Below, in pieces: positions 1-6,707 of a stretch of DNA of 36,362 nt. The stretch covers positions 1 through 36,362 of the forward strand of contig NZ_JMFG01000037.1 of assembly GCF_000687145.1 (NCBI RefSeq). Reading direction: 5' to 3'. A model generated the notes under the pieces. The model did not search any database and was not told the DNA's origin. It worked only from the letters and a program-made list of their open reading frames with translations. Position numbers and translations under genes: made by a program. Origin of the DNA: Thermoanaerobaculum aquaticum (GTDB lineage Bacteria > Acidobacteriota > Thermoanaerobaculia > Thermoanaerobaculales > Thermoanaerobaculaceae). The stretch's first letter is position 1. Every line of letters starts with the position of its first letter.

Positions 1-20
1 TCAAACTTCTGCTTGGCCAT
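1..20 (-). CDS. tuf: Elongation factor Tu, N-terminal fragment (runs off the window)
   Basis: Only the first codons are present. They read M-A-K-Q-K-F-E, the usual start of bacterial EF-Tu, the GTPase that delivers aminoacyl-tRNA to the ribosome. A strong Shine-Dalgarno (AAGGAGG) lies 8 bases before the ATG. The gene follows four tRNA genes on the same strand after a 77-base spacer, as in the E. coli thrU-tyrU-glyT-thrT-tufB operon, and is probably co-transcribed with them. The spacer holds a TTGACG that could be a -35 box, but no convincing -10 at the right distance. The identification rests on seven residues plus the context. Confidence 0.85.
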
Positions 21-97
21 TGTCCTTGCCTCCTTTTTTGTTTCCCTTCCTCATCCTCGGCGGCTTTTTAGCCAGCCATCTTGCTCCCGAACGTCAA

Positions 98-173
98 TGG
101 AGCCCACGACCAGACTTGAACTGGTGACCCCGTCCTTACCAAGGACGTGCTCTACCGCCTGAGCTACGTGGGC
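98..173 (-). tRNA. thrT: tRNA-Thr (anticodon GGT)
   Basis: This is a full cloverleaf of 76 bases including an encoded CCA. The acceptor arms are GCCCACG and CGTGGGC, the discriminator is T, and the anticodon loop TTGGTAA sits on the stem CGTCC/GGACG. The T-loop TTCAAGT is normal. It reads ACC/ACU threonine codons. It is the last of four tRNAs before tuf. Confidence 0.96.
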
Positions 174-196
174 CCAACCGCTCGTTGCCCTCACAA

Positions 197-271
197 TGGA
201 GCGGGAGACGGGATTCGAACCCGCGACCAACAGCTTGGAAGGCTGTGACTCTACCCCTGAGTTACTCCCGC
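197..271 (-). tRNA. glyT: tRNA-Gly (anticodon TCC)
   Basis: This is a 75-base cloverleaf with encoded CCA. The acceptor arms are GCGGGAG and CTCCCGC. The anticodon loop is CTTCCAA on the stem ACAGC/GCTGT, and the T-loop is TTCGAAT. It reads GGA (and GGG) glycine codons. It lies 23 bases upstream of tRNA-Thr(GGT) in the transcript direction. Confidence 0.96.
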
Positions 272-278
272 CAGAAAA

Positions 279-365
279 TGGTGCAGGCGGATGGATTCGA
301 ACCACCGTAGGGCTTAGCCCGGCAGATTTACAGTCTGCTGCCTTTGACCGCTCGGCCACGCCTGC
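279..365 (-). tRNA. tyrU: tRNA-Tyr (anticodon GTA)
   Basis: This is an 87-base type II tRNA with a long variable arm, as expected for bacterial tRNA-Tyr. The acceptor arms are GCAGGCG and CGCCTGC, the discriminator is A, and CCA is encoded. The anticodon stem-loop is CAGAC-TGTAAAT-CTG with GTA as anticodon. Only 7 bases separate it from tRNA-Gly, so the two are processed from one precursor. Confidence 0.96.
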
Positions 366-412
366 ACCTACCAAAGTCCCAAACCTTCCCCGCGGGATGC
401 GACCGCAAACAC

Positions 413-488
413 TGGAGCTGGCGAGGGGACTCGAACCCGTAACCTGCGGATTACAAATCCGCTGCTCTACCAGTTGAGCTACGCCAGC
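413..488 (-). tRNA. thrU: tRNA-Thr (anticodon TGT)
   Basis: This is a 76-base cloverleaf with encoded CCA. The acceptor arms are GCTGGCG and CGCCAGC. The anticodon loop TTTGTAA sits on GCGGA/TCCGC, and the T-loop is TTCGAGT. It reads ACA/ACG threonine codons. It is the first tRNA of the operon, about 75 bases after the proposed promoter. Confidence 0.96.
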
Positions 489-563
489 GCTTGCGCTCAC
501 GCCTCCGCCTCCGACACTACCAAAGATCTCCCGCGGTGCACACCTACACCGACAGGGACGAAG

Positions 564-592
564 ACTTTACCACCGGGCTTGGGAAAAATCAA
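564..592 (-). promoter_or_regulatory. Promoter of the tRNA-tuf operon
   Basis: On the minus strand, -35 TTGATT (587-592) and -10 TAAAGT (564-569) are separated by exactly 17 bases. Each box matches the sigma70 consensus at four of six positions. The promoter sits in the 200-base non-coding stretch (489-688) between rlmB and the first tRNA. I see no other gene in that stretch and no clear terminator for rlmB. Confidence 0.6.
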
Positions 593-688
593 GAGCCTAG
601 AGCTGGGGTGCGGTCCGAACTTCCGCCGGGAGCTGGCTCTGGCAGCGTCGCCGCCGTGGATCGACAAACCTTTGGGTTTTTCGCCAGG

Positions 689-1417
689 TCATGTCTCGCC
701 CCAGCGGCGGCGCCACTCCCAAGCCAGGATGCCGCAGGCGACGGCCAGGTTGAGGGACTCCACCTCCCGGGCAATGGGAATGGCCACCACGCCGTCCAAA
801 AAGCGCTGGGTTTTGGCCCGCAGGCCTTCCTCCCCGCCCAAGCACAGGAGCAACCGGTCCGGCAACTCCACCCGGTGCACGGGCTCACCCCGGGCATCGG
901 CCCCCAGCACCGTAAACCCGGCCTCCTGAGCCTGCCGCGCGAAATCGCCCAGCGCCCCCACCCGCGCCACCCGAACAAGCGGCAAGGTGCCGGCAGCAAC
1001 TTTGGCCGCCGCCCCACCCAACGGCGGTGGGTGGGGACCGGCCACCACCACCCCGCCCAGGGAGAAAGCCGCTGCCACCCGAATCACCGCCCCCAGGTTG
1101 TGGGGGTCTTGCACCCCATCCAGCCCCAAGAGGCAAACGGGAGAGGCGGTCGCCAGCAAGGCTTCGGCGTCAGCGAGCGGCGCCGGCGCCAGGCGGGCCG
1201 CAAAACCGTTGTGCGCCGCCCCTTCGGCCACCCTGTCCAGCTCCCGGCGCGGTACCACCGCAAACCGCACCCCGGCCTGGCGCGCCAGCTCCAAAACCGT
1301 GCGCGCGCGGCTGCCACCCACCCCCTCTCCCAGCCACACCACCTCCACCCGCGCCGGCTCCCGCTCCAAAGCCGCCGCCACCGCGTGGAAGCCCACAACC
1401 CAGTTAGTCCCCGACAA
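689..1417 (-). CDS. rlmB: 23S rRNA (guanosine-2'-O-)-methyltransferase, TrmH/SpoU family
   Basis: This is a SPOUT-class methyltransferase of 242 residues, the usual length for RlmB, which 2'-O-methylates a guanosine in 23S rRNA using S-adenosylmethionine. A short substrate-binding region at the N-terminus (VVGFHAVAAALE) precedes the three SPOUT motifs: DPHNLGAVIRVA (N and R of motif 1), LCLGGEEGL (motif 2) and VESLNLAVACG (motif 3), which form the trefoil-knot SAM pocket. The start is a TTG inside the end of ispDF, giving a 14-base overlap. A GTG at 1396 is an alternative start that would remove seven residues. Another TrmH-type rRNA or tRNA target cannot be excluded. Confidence 0.88.
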   Translation of the reverse strand: MSGTNWVVGFHAVAAALEREPARVEVVWLGEGVGGSRARTVLELARQAGVRFAVVPRRELDRVAEGAAHNGFAARLAPAPLADAEALLATASPVCLLGLDGVQDPHNLGAVIRVAAAFSLGGVVVAGPHPPPLGGAAAKVAAGTLPLVRVARVGALGDFARQAQEAGFTVLGADARGEPVHRVELPDRLLLCLGGEEGLRAKTQRFLDGVVAIPIAREVESLNLAVACGILAWEWRRRWGET

Positions 1418-2570
1418 GCAACACCACCGCTAGTGCGGCAACCCCCTCCCCCCGACCCACAAAACCCAGGTGTTCGGTGGTGGTTGCCTTGATGTTCACC
1501 GCAGCCGGCAAAACGCCGAGAATGCCGGCAAGGTTTTCGCGCATGGCCTCCCTAAACGGGGCCAGCCGTGGCTCCTCCGCCAGCACGGTAACGTCACAGT
1601 TGGCCACCGAAAGCCCCGCCTCCCGGGCTCTGGCCACCGCAAACTCCAAGAACACCCGGGAAGGGCCTCCCGCCCACTGGGGATCCGAGGGGGGGAAGTG
1701 CTGGCCAATGTCACCGCCGCCGCAGGCCCCCAACACGGCGTCGGTGACGGCGTGGAGGACCACATCGGCATCGGAATGCCCGGCCAAACCCTTCCCGTGG
1801 GGAATGGTGACACCAGCCAAAATCAACGGCCGCCCCTCCACCAGCGGGTGCACGTCAAAACCCTGCCCCACCCGCATGGCAGGCGGGAAAACCCCCCGCA
1901 AAAACGCCAGATCTTGGGGCTGCGTAACCTTGAGGTTTCTGGGGTCCCCGGGCACCGCCTTTACCCCCACACCGAGGCTTTCCAGCAGGGAAGCCTCGTC
2001 GGTCCACAGGGACGGCCCCGTCTGCTGCCAGGCTTTTCGCAACAAACCCACGCGGAAGACCTGAGGGGTGAGGGAACGCACCAGCCGCTCCCGGGGGAGG
2101 GTCCGGAGCACACGCCCGTGGGGGTCCACTTCCTTGACGGTATCGGCCACCGGCGCCGCCAGCACCGCCGCCCCTGTCTCTTCGGCTGCGGCCACCACCT
2201 GCCGCAGGTCCTCAGCTGGAACAAAGGGCCTGGCCCCGTCGTGAATGGCCACCAGCGCCTCGTCCCCCAGTGGCAACGCCTCCACGCCAGCCCGCACCGA
2301 GTCCTGGCGGTGCTCCCCTCCCGGCACAAATGCGCTTACGCCCAACTCCCGAAGCTCCGCGGCCCTGGCCTCCAGCTCCTCGCCCCGCACCACCACCACC
2401 AGCGGCGCCTGGGGAAAAACCGCGCGCAGACACCCCACCGCCCGTTGCAGGATGGTTCGGCCCCCCAAACGCACGCTGAGCTTATCTGAACCGAAGCGGC
2501 GGGAAGACCCCGCCGCCACCACCACAAGCCCAAGGGAAGGGCTCACGTTCGTTTTCGCCGAAGTACTCAC
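1404..2570 (-). CDS. ispDF: Bifunctional IspD/IspF (MEP cytidylyltransferase / MECDP synthase)
   Basis: This fusion of two non-adjacent steps of the MEP isoprenoid pathway is 388 residues long. Residues 1 to about 228 are IspD, which transfers CMP to 2-C-methylerythritol 4-phosphate, with the glycine-rich nucleotide loop VVVAAGSSRRFG and the HDGARPFV motif. Residues from about 230 on are IspF, which forms the cyclic diphosphate. Its metal ligands are visible as D239 and H241 (GFDVH) and H273 (after HSDAD), and TTEHLGFVGRGEG closes the domain. The start is GTG in a GTGA overlap with the frr stop, so it is translationally coupled to frr. No frameshift is seen at the domain junction. Confidence 0.95.
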   Translation of the reverse strand: MSTSAKTNVSPSLGLVVVAAGSSRRFGSDKLSVRLGGRTILQRAVGCLRAVFPQAPLVVVVRGEELEARAAELRELGVSAFVPGGEHRQDSVRAGVEALPLGDEALVAIHDGARPFVPAEDLRQVVAAAEETGAAVLAAPVADTVKEVDPHGRVLRTLPRERLVRSLTPQVFRVGLLRKAWQQTGPSLWTDEASLLESLGVGVKAVPGDPRNLKVTQPQDLAFLRGVFPPAMRVGQGFDVHPLVEGRPLILAGVTIPHGKGLAGHSDADVVLHAVTDAVLGACGGGDIGQHFPPSDPQWAGGPSRVFLEFAVARAREAGLSVANCDVTVLAEEPRLAPFREAMRENLAGILGVLPAAVNIKATTTEHLGFVGRGEGVAALAVVLLVGD

Positions 2571-3121
2571 ACTTCGAGGATTTCCTTTTCCTTGGCTTCG
2601 AGGATCTTGTTGATGGCCTCAATGTGCTCGTCGGTGAGCTTTTGCACCTCGTCCATGCCCCGACGCATGTCGTCTTCGGAAATCTTCTTGTCCTTTTCCA
2701 GCTTCTTGATGGCCTCGTTGGCGTCGCGACGGACGTTGCGCACCGCCAGGCGGGCCCGCTCGGCGTACTCGTGGGCCAACTTCACCAGCTCCTTCCGCCG
2801 CTCCTGGGTGGGCGGCGGCACCGGCAGACGGATCACCTTCCCGTCGTCCACCGGGTTCAACCCCAGGTTGGACTTCTGAATGGCGTGAACGATGGCCGAA
2901 AGCACCGAAGGATCCCAGGGCTGGATGAGGATGAGCGTGGGCTCCGGGATTGACAGCGTGGCCAGCTCGTTAAGAGGGGTGGGCGTGCCGTAGTAGTCCA
3001 CGCGGATGTGGTCCAGGATCCCCAGGTTAGCCCGACCGGTCCGCAGGGTCTTGAGCTCGTCCTTGAAGACCTCCACCGCTTTGTCCATATGGGTTTTGGC
3101 GTCCTTGATTACTTCCTTCAT
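2567..3121 (-). CDS. frr: Ribosome recycling factor
   Basis: RRF, 184 residues, splits post-termination 70S ribosomes together with EF-G. The N-terminal helix MKEVIKDAKTHMDKAVE, the LRTGRANLGILD motif and YYGTPTPLNELA are typical. The C-terminal long helices are rich in K and E (IKKLEKDKKISEDD). I chose the ATG at 3121, which matches the usual family start. A TTG two codons upstream is possible but its own ribosome-binding site is poorer. The gene follows pyrH by 38 bases, the common bacterial order tsf-pyrH-frr. Confidence 0.97.
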   Translation of the reverse strand: MKEVIKDAKTHMDKAVEVFKDELKTLRTGRANLGILDHIRVDYYGTPTPLNELATLSIPEPTLILIQPWDPSVLSAIVHAIQKSNLGLNPVDDGKVIRLPVPPPTQERRKELVKLAHEYAERARLAVRNVRRDANEAIKKLEKDKKISEDDMRRGMDEVQKLTDEHIEAINKILEAKEKEILEV

Positions 3122-3159
3122 CCTCAAGGCCCTCCATTCCCGCCTTGCGCCTTACGCGC

Positions 3160-3900
3160 TCATTCTATCGGCCCCGAAGAGGTATCGGAAACCGTGGAGC
3201 CCACGTCCTCGCCCAGCACCACCCGCTTGATGTTTCCGGGAACCCGGATGTTGAAGATGCGGATGGGGATGTTGGCGTTTTGGCAAAGCGAAACCGCCGC
3301 TGCGTCCATGATCGAAAGCCCCCGCTCCAGGAGGTACTGGTAGGTGGCTTGCTTGACCAGGCAGGCGCCCACGTCCCGCACCGGATCGGCGGTGTACAGG
3401 CCGTCCACCTTGGTGCCCTTCAGCAGCGCGTCGGCGTGGATTTCGCTGGCCCGCAACGCGGCTGCCGAATCGGTGGTAAAGAAGGGGTTGCCGGTCCCCG
3501 CGGCAAAGATCACCACCCGCCCTTTTTCCAAATGGCGAATGGCCCGCCGGCGGATGAAAGGCTCCGCCACCTGCCGCATTTCAATGGCGGTGAGCACCCG
3601 AGTTTGGCAGCCTTTCTTTTCCAAAGCGTCTTGCAGCGCCAGGGCGTTGATGACGGTGGCCAGCATCCCCATGTAATCACCGGTGACCCGCTCCAGACCC
3701 TGCTCGGTAGCGGCAATGCCGCGGATGATGTTGCCGCCGCCGATGACGATGGCCACATCCACCCCCAAAGCCCGCACCTCGGCCACCTCCTGCGCCAGCT
3801 GCGGCAGCACCTCCGGGGCGATGCCAAAGGGCTGGCTGCCCATGAGCACCTCCCCGGAGAGCTTGAGCAGGATCCGACGGTACACCGGCGTTGGCGCCAT
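3160..3900 (-). CDS. pyrH: Uridylate kinase (UMP kinase)
   Basis: This is a bacterial-type hexameric UMP kinase of the amino-acid-kinase fold, 246 residues, making UDP from UMP and ATP. The motifs are [13 protein letters not shown] at the N-terminus (phosphate-binding), [11 protein letters not shown], and [20 protein letters not shown] with the aspartate that positions UMP. It ends with [15 protein letters not shown]. The ATG overlaps the tsf stop (TGATG) behind the Shine-Dalgarno AGGAGG. A GTG one codon earlier is equally possible. Confidence 0.97.
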   Translation of the reverse strand: MAPTPVYRRILLKLSGEVLMGSQPFGIAPEVLPQLAQEVAEVRALGVDVAIVIGGGNIIRGIAATEQGLERVTGDYMGMLATVINALALQDALEKKGCQTRVLTAIEMRQVAEPFIRRRAIRHLEKGRVVIFAAGTGNPFFTTDSAAALRASEIHADALLKGTKVDGLYTADPVRDVGACLVKQATYQYLLERGLSIMDAAAVSLCQNANIPIRIFNIRVPGNIKRVVLGEDVGSTVSDTSSGPIE

Positions 3901-4757
3901 CACTCCTCCTGGCTCACCGCCTCACCCAGCCGGAAACGGGCAAAGCGGGCCACCACCACCTTGCCGCGCTCGGCCAGCACGTCCTTGACCTTGCGGTTGG
4001 GGTCTTTTACGAAGGGCTGCTCCACCAGGCACACCTGCTCGTAAAACTTGGCGAGCTTGCCCTCGGCGATTTTTTCCTGCACCGCTTCCGGCTTGCCGGC
4101 CGCAGCCGCTTGAGCCTTGGCAATTTCCTTTTCCTCGCGGATCACATCGGCCGGAACCGAAGCGGGATCCACGAAGCGCGGCTCCGCCGCCGCCACCTGC
4201 ATGGCGATGTCCTTTACGGTTTCCTCATCCGCCGAAGCGGAAACCTCAACGACCACCCCAATCTTGCCACCCATGTGCAGGTAAGAGCCGAGCTTCATGC
4301 CCTCGCCGGCTTCCCAATGGAGGGCCCGGGAAAGCACGATGTTCTCGCCAATGGTGGCGATGTTGGCGGCAATCACCTCGGCCACCGTGTGCCCGGGGTC
4401 CCCCACAAAGGGGCGTGCGGCCAAGGCCGCAGCATCCGCCACCGCCTCGTTCATGGCTTGCTCGGCAAGCGTCTTGACCAGCTTTTGGTACTGCTCGGTG
4501 CGAGCCACAAAGTCGGTTTCGCAGTTGAGCTCCACCATGCCGGCCTTCTTGCCGTCCGGGGAAACCGCAATGGCCACCAAACCGTCCTTGGCGACCCGTC
4601 CCGCCTTCTTGGCCGCTGCCGCCAGCCCCTTCTTGCGAAGGATCTTGATGGCCTCTTCCATATCGCCGCCGGCTTCCACCAGCGCCCTTTGGCAGTCCAT
4701 CATCCCCGCTCCGGTCTTTTCCCGAAGCTCCTTTACCGCTTGTGCCGAAACGCTCAT
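3900..4757 (-). CDS. tsf: Elongation factor Ts
   Basis: EF-Ts, 285 residues, is the guanine-nucleotide exchange factor for EF-Tu. The N-terminal UBA-like domain ([19 protein letters not shown]) is followed by the [12 protein letters not shown] motif that inserts into EF-Tu and displaces Mg-GDP. The C-terminal dimer domain ends with [15 protein letters not shown]. The ATG follows a strong GGAGGGG. A terminator-like hairpin (4779-4802) lies between rpsB and this gene and could lower its expression relative to S2. Confidence 0.97.
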   Translation of the reverse strand: MSVSAQAVKELREKTGAGMMDCQRALVEAGGDMEEAIKILRKKGLAAAAKKAGRVAKDGLVAIAVSPDGKKAGMVELNCETDFVARTEQYQKLVKTLAEQAMNEAVADAAALAARPFVGDPGHTVAEVIAANIATIGENIVLSRALHWEAGEGMKLGSYLHMGGKIGVVVEVSASADEETVKDIAMQVAAAEPRFVDPASVPADVIREEKEIAKAQAAAAGKPEAVQEKIAEGKLAKFYEQVCLVEQPFVKDPNRKVKDVLAERGKVVVARFARFRLGEAVSQEE

Positions 4758-4778
4758 TGTCCCCTCCGTGTCTTCGCC

Positions 4779-4802
4779 AAAAAGCCCTGCTTAAAGCAGG
4801 GC
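4779..4802 (-). terminator. Rho-independent terminator or attenuator between rpsB and tsf
   Basis: In the minus-strand transcript GCCCTGC and GCAGGGC form a perfect 7-bp stem around a 5-base loop. The stem can extend by TT-AA and is followed at once by five T residues. It begins 31 bases after the rpsB stop and ends 22 bases before the tsf start. It has all the parts of an intrinsic terminator. Because tsf continues in the same direction with no obvious promoter of its own, partial read-through is the likely design. Confidence 0.75.
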
Positions 4803-4832
4803 CTCTTGTTCTTCCGTTACCAAGCGCCGCCC

Positions 4833-5657
4833 TTAGCGCTCGTAAAGCTCCGTCTCGTCGTACTCGTCCAGCGTGTCATCCAAGGAAGGCAGGACGGCTT
4901 CCGCCACCTCCTCTTCCTTGACGGTCACCGGGCGCGCCGCCAGCTTCGCCCGCACCTCCTCCTCCTCCCGCCCCTCGATCATGGCCAAGCCCTCGAGGAT
5001 CGAATCGGCTATGCGGGAGGTGAAGAGCTTGATGGCGCGGATGGCGTCGTCGTTCCCAGGTATTGGGTAATCCACAAGCTCCGGATCGCAGTTGGTGTCC
5101 ACCAGCGCCACCACGGGGATCCCCAGCTTGGCCGCTTCCTTCACGGCGTTGTGCTCCTGGTTGGTGTCAATGACGTACAGGGCGTCCGGCAAGCGCTCCA
5201 TTTCCCGGATGCCGCCCAGGTTCTTTTCCATCTTGGCCCGGAGCCGCTCCAGGCGGATTCGCTCCTTCTTGGTCATCTGCGAATCCTCGGAGGCCAGCTG
5301 CCGCTCGATTTCCTTGAACTTCTCGATGGAGCGACGAATGGTGGTGAAGTTGGTGAGGGTCCCGCCCAGCCAGCGGTTGGTGACATAAAACATCCCGCAG
5401 CGGGTGGCCTCTTCCCGCACCACATCCTGGGCCTGCCTCTTGGTACCCACAAACAGCACGGTACCGCCGGAAGCCGCCAAATCACGCACAAACGCCGAGG
5501 CTTCTTCAAAGAGCTGCAGCGTCTTTTGCAGGTCCACGATGTAAATCCCGTTGCGCTTCCCAAAGATGTACGGACGCATCTTGGGGTTCCAGCGCCGGGT
5601 CTGGTGGCCAAAGTGAACGCCAGCCTCGAGCAGCTCTTTCATGGAAACTGATGCCAC
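4833..5657 (-). CDS. rpsB: 30S ribosomal protein S2
   Basis: S2, 274 residues, is a structural protein of the small subunit that binds late in assembly. The start [27 protein letters not shown]... is the canonical S2 N-terminus, which supports the GTG at 5657 behind AAAGGAGAG rather than the ATG five codons in. [10 protein letters not shown] and [18 protein letters not shown] are typical S2 motifs. The last 45 residues form a strongly acidic tail rich in E and D that goes beyond the E. coli protein. The gene follows rpsI by 20 bases. Confidence 0.98.
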   Translation of the reverse strand: MASVSMKELLEAGVHFGHQTRRWNPKMRPYIFGKRNGIYIVDLQKTLQLFEEASAFVRDLAASGGTVLFVGTKRQAQDVVREEATRCGMFYVTNRWLGGTLTNFTTIRRSIEKFKEIERQLASEDSQMTKKERIRLERLRAKMEKNLGGIREMERLPDALYVIDTNQEHNAVKEAAKLGIPVVALVDTNCDPELVDYPIPGNDDAIRAIKLFTSRIADSILEGLAMIEGREEEEVRAKLAARPVTVKEEEVAEAVLPSLDDTLDEYDETELYER

Positions 5658-5677
5658 GTCTCTCTCCTTTCCTCGCC

Positions 5678-6064
5678 TTAACGCTTGGAGAACTGGAACC
5701 GACGGCGGGCCTTGCGCTGACCGTACTTCTTGCGCTCCACCTCGCGGGCATCCCGGGTGAGGAACCCAGCCGCCTTAAGCCGCGGCCGCAGCTCCGGGTT
5801 GAACTCCACCAGCGCCCGGGAGAGCCCGTGGCGGATGGCACCAGCTTGACCGGAAATGCCCCCGCCCGCCACATTCACGTAAATATCGAACTTGTCAGCC
5901 GTCTCGGTGATCAAAAGCGGCTGCTTGATGATCATCTTTAAGGTACGGCTGGGGAAGTAATCGTCAAAATCGCGCTTGTTGACCGTGATCTTTCCCGTAC
6001 CCGGGCGCAGGTACACCCGCGCCGTGGCTGTCTTTCGTCGTCCGGTTCCGTAGTACTGGATCAT
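5678..6064 (-). CDS. rpsI: 30S ribosomal protein S9
   Basis: S9, 128 residues, has a basic C-terminal tail that reaches into the P site of the small subunit. [16 protein letters not shown] at the N-terminus and [21 protein letters not shown] in the middle are diagnostic. The C-terminus [17 protein letters not shown] carries the usual final Lys-Arg. The start is ATG. It lies 16 bases after rplM, the standard L13-S9 pair. Confidence 0.98.
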   Translation of the reverse strand: MIQYYGTGRRKTATARVYLRPGTGKITVNKRDFDDYFPSRTLKMIIKQPLLITETADKFDIYVNVAGGGISGQAGAIRHGLSRALVEFNPELRPRLKAAGFLTRDAREVERKKYGQRKARRRFQFSKR

Positions 6065-6080
6065 CGCTTCCCACTCCCTC

Positions 6081-6515
6081 TTACGCCTTCACCTTGATGG
6101 GCTGAGGTTGCTGCGCCTGGTGGGGGTGCTCAGGCCCGGCGTACACCTTCAGCTTGGACAAGAGCTTGCGCCCCAAGCGGTTCTTAGGCAGCATCCCCCA
6201 CACCGCGTAACGAATCAGACGCTCAGGCGTCTTTTCCCGCAACTCGCGGGCGGTAGCTTCCTTGAGATGGCCGGGGTCGCCGGTATGGCGGTAGTAGCGC
6301 TTGTCTTCCCACTTCCGGCCGGTCAACTTAACCCGCGAAGCGTTCACCACCACCACAAAGTCCCCCACATCCATCCCGGGGGTAAACTCCGGCTTGTGCT
6401 TTCCCCGCAACAGGCGGGCCACCAGCGTGGATAACCGCCCCAACACCACATCCGTGGCGTCCACTACGTACCAGCTCTGCTTGACTTCGCCTTCTTTCGG
6501 CACGTACGTTTTCAT
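6081..6515 (-). CDS. rplM: 50S ribosomal protein L13
   Basis: L13, 144 residues, is an early-assembly protein of the large subunit. [33 protein letters not shown] and [17 protein letters not shown] are the family landmarks. The last 15 residues are a less conserved tail rich in Q, P and H. The ATG follows GAGGAG at a 7-base spacing. It is the first gene of the ribosomal block and has a near-consensus promoter and a short hairpin leader. Confidence 0.98.
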   Translation of the reverse strand: MKTYVPKEGEVKQSWYVVDATDVVLGRLSTLVARLLRGKHKPEFTPGMDVGDFVVVVNASRVKLTGRKWEDKRYYRHTGDPGHLKEATARELREKTPERLIRYAVWGMLPKNRLGRKLLSKLKVYAGPEHPHQAQQPQPIKVKA

Positions 6516-6552
6516 CCGTCGCTCCTCACCTTACAACCGCATAGCCCGACTG

Positions 6553-6571
6553 TGGTTCCCCCACAGGGGGA
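6553..6571 (-). promoter_or_regulatory. Hairpin at the 5' end of the rplM leader
   Basis: Just after the predicted transcription start the transcript reads GTCCCCC-TGT-GGGGGAAC. This folds into five G-C pairs plus one A-U pair with a three-base loop. There is no U-tract, so it is not a terminator. It may protect the 5' end or act in autoregulation by L13, whose leader is an RNA regulatory element in some bacteria. The function here is inference. Confidence 0.4.
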
Positions 6572-6575
6572 CGCT

Positions 6576-6604
6576 ATCTTAGGCCACCCCGCCCTGCTTG
6601 TCAA
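6576..6604 (-). promoter_or_regulatory. Near-consensus sigma70 promoter of the rplM-rpsI-rpsB-tsf operon
   Basis: On the minus strand -35 is a perfect TTGACA (6599-6604) and -10 is TAAGAT (6576-6581), separated by exactly 17 bases. It is the best promoter in the window. It gives a 5' untranslated region of about 53 bases before rplM and must drive at least the four translation genes. Confidence 0.85.
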
Positions 6605-6707
6605 CAACGCGCGCTTAAAGCCTTCCTTGGGAGGGAGGCCACAGGGCGCAAACTGCGGCGCCGCTCGGGTCCCCTAAGCGGGTGCTTCAACCGCTCCCCT
6701 TTGGCGC

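Noticed and set aside
21-97. Separate promoter for tuf (TTGACG in the tRNA-tuf spacer)
   Set aside because: The -35-like box is good, but no -10 lies at 16-18 bases.
491-1492. Plus-strand open frame of 333 codons over rlmB
   Set aside because: It is antisense to a gene with intact SPOUT motifs, is rich in R, P, G and H from GC-rich sequence, and has no recognisable domain.
3891-5651. Plus-strand open frame of 586 codons over tsf and rpsB
   Set aside because: It is the antisense shadow of two ribosomal-block genes. Its length comes from the low stop frequency opposite GC-biased codons.
6620-6639. Possible terminator after the RND pump gene
   Set aside because: The stem has a mismatch and only three T residues follow. 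It is too weak to call.
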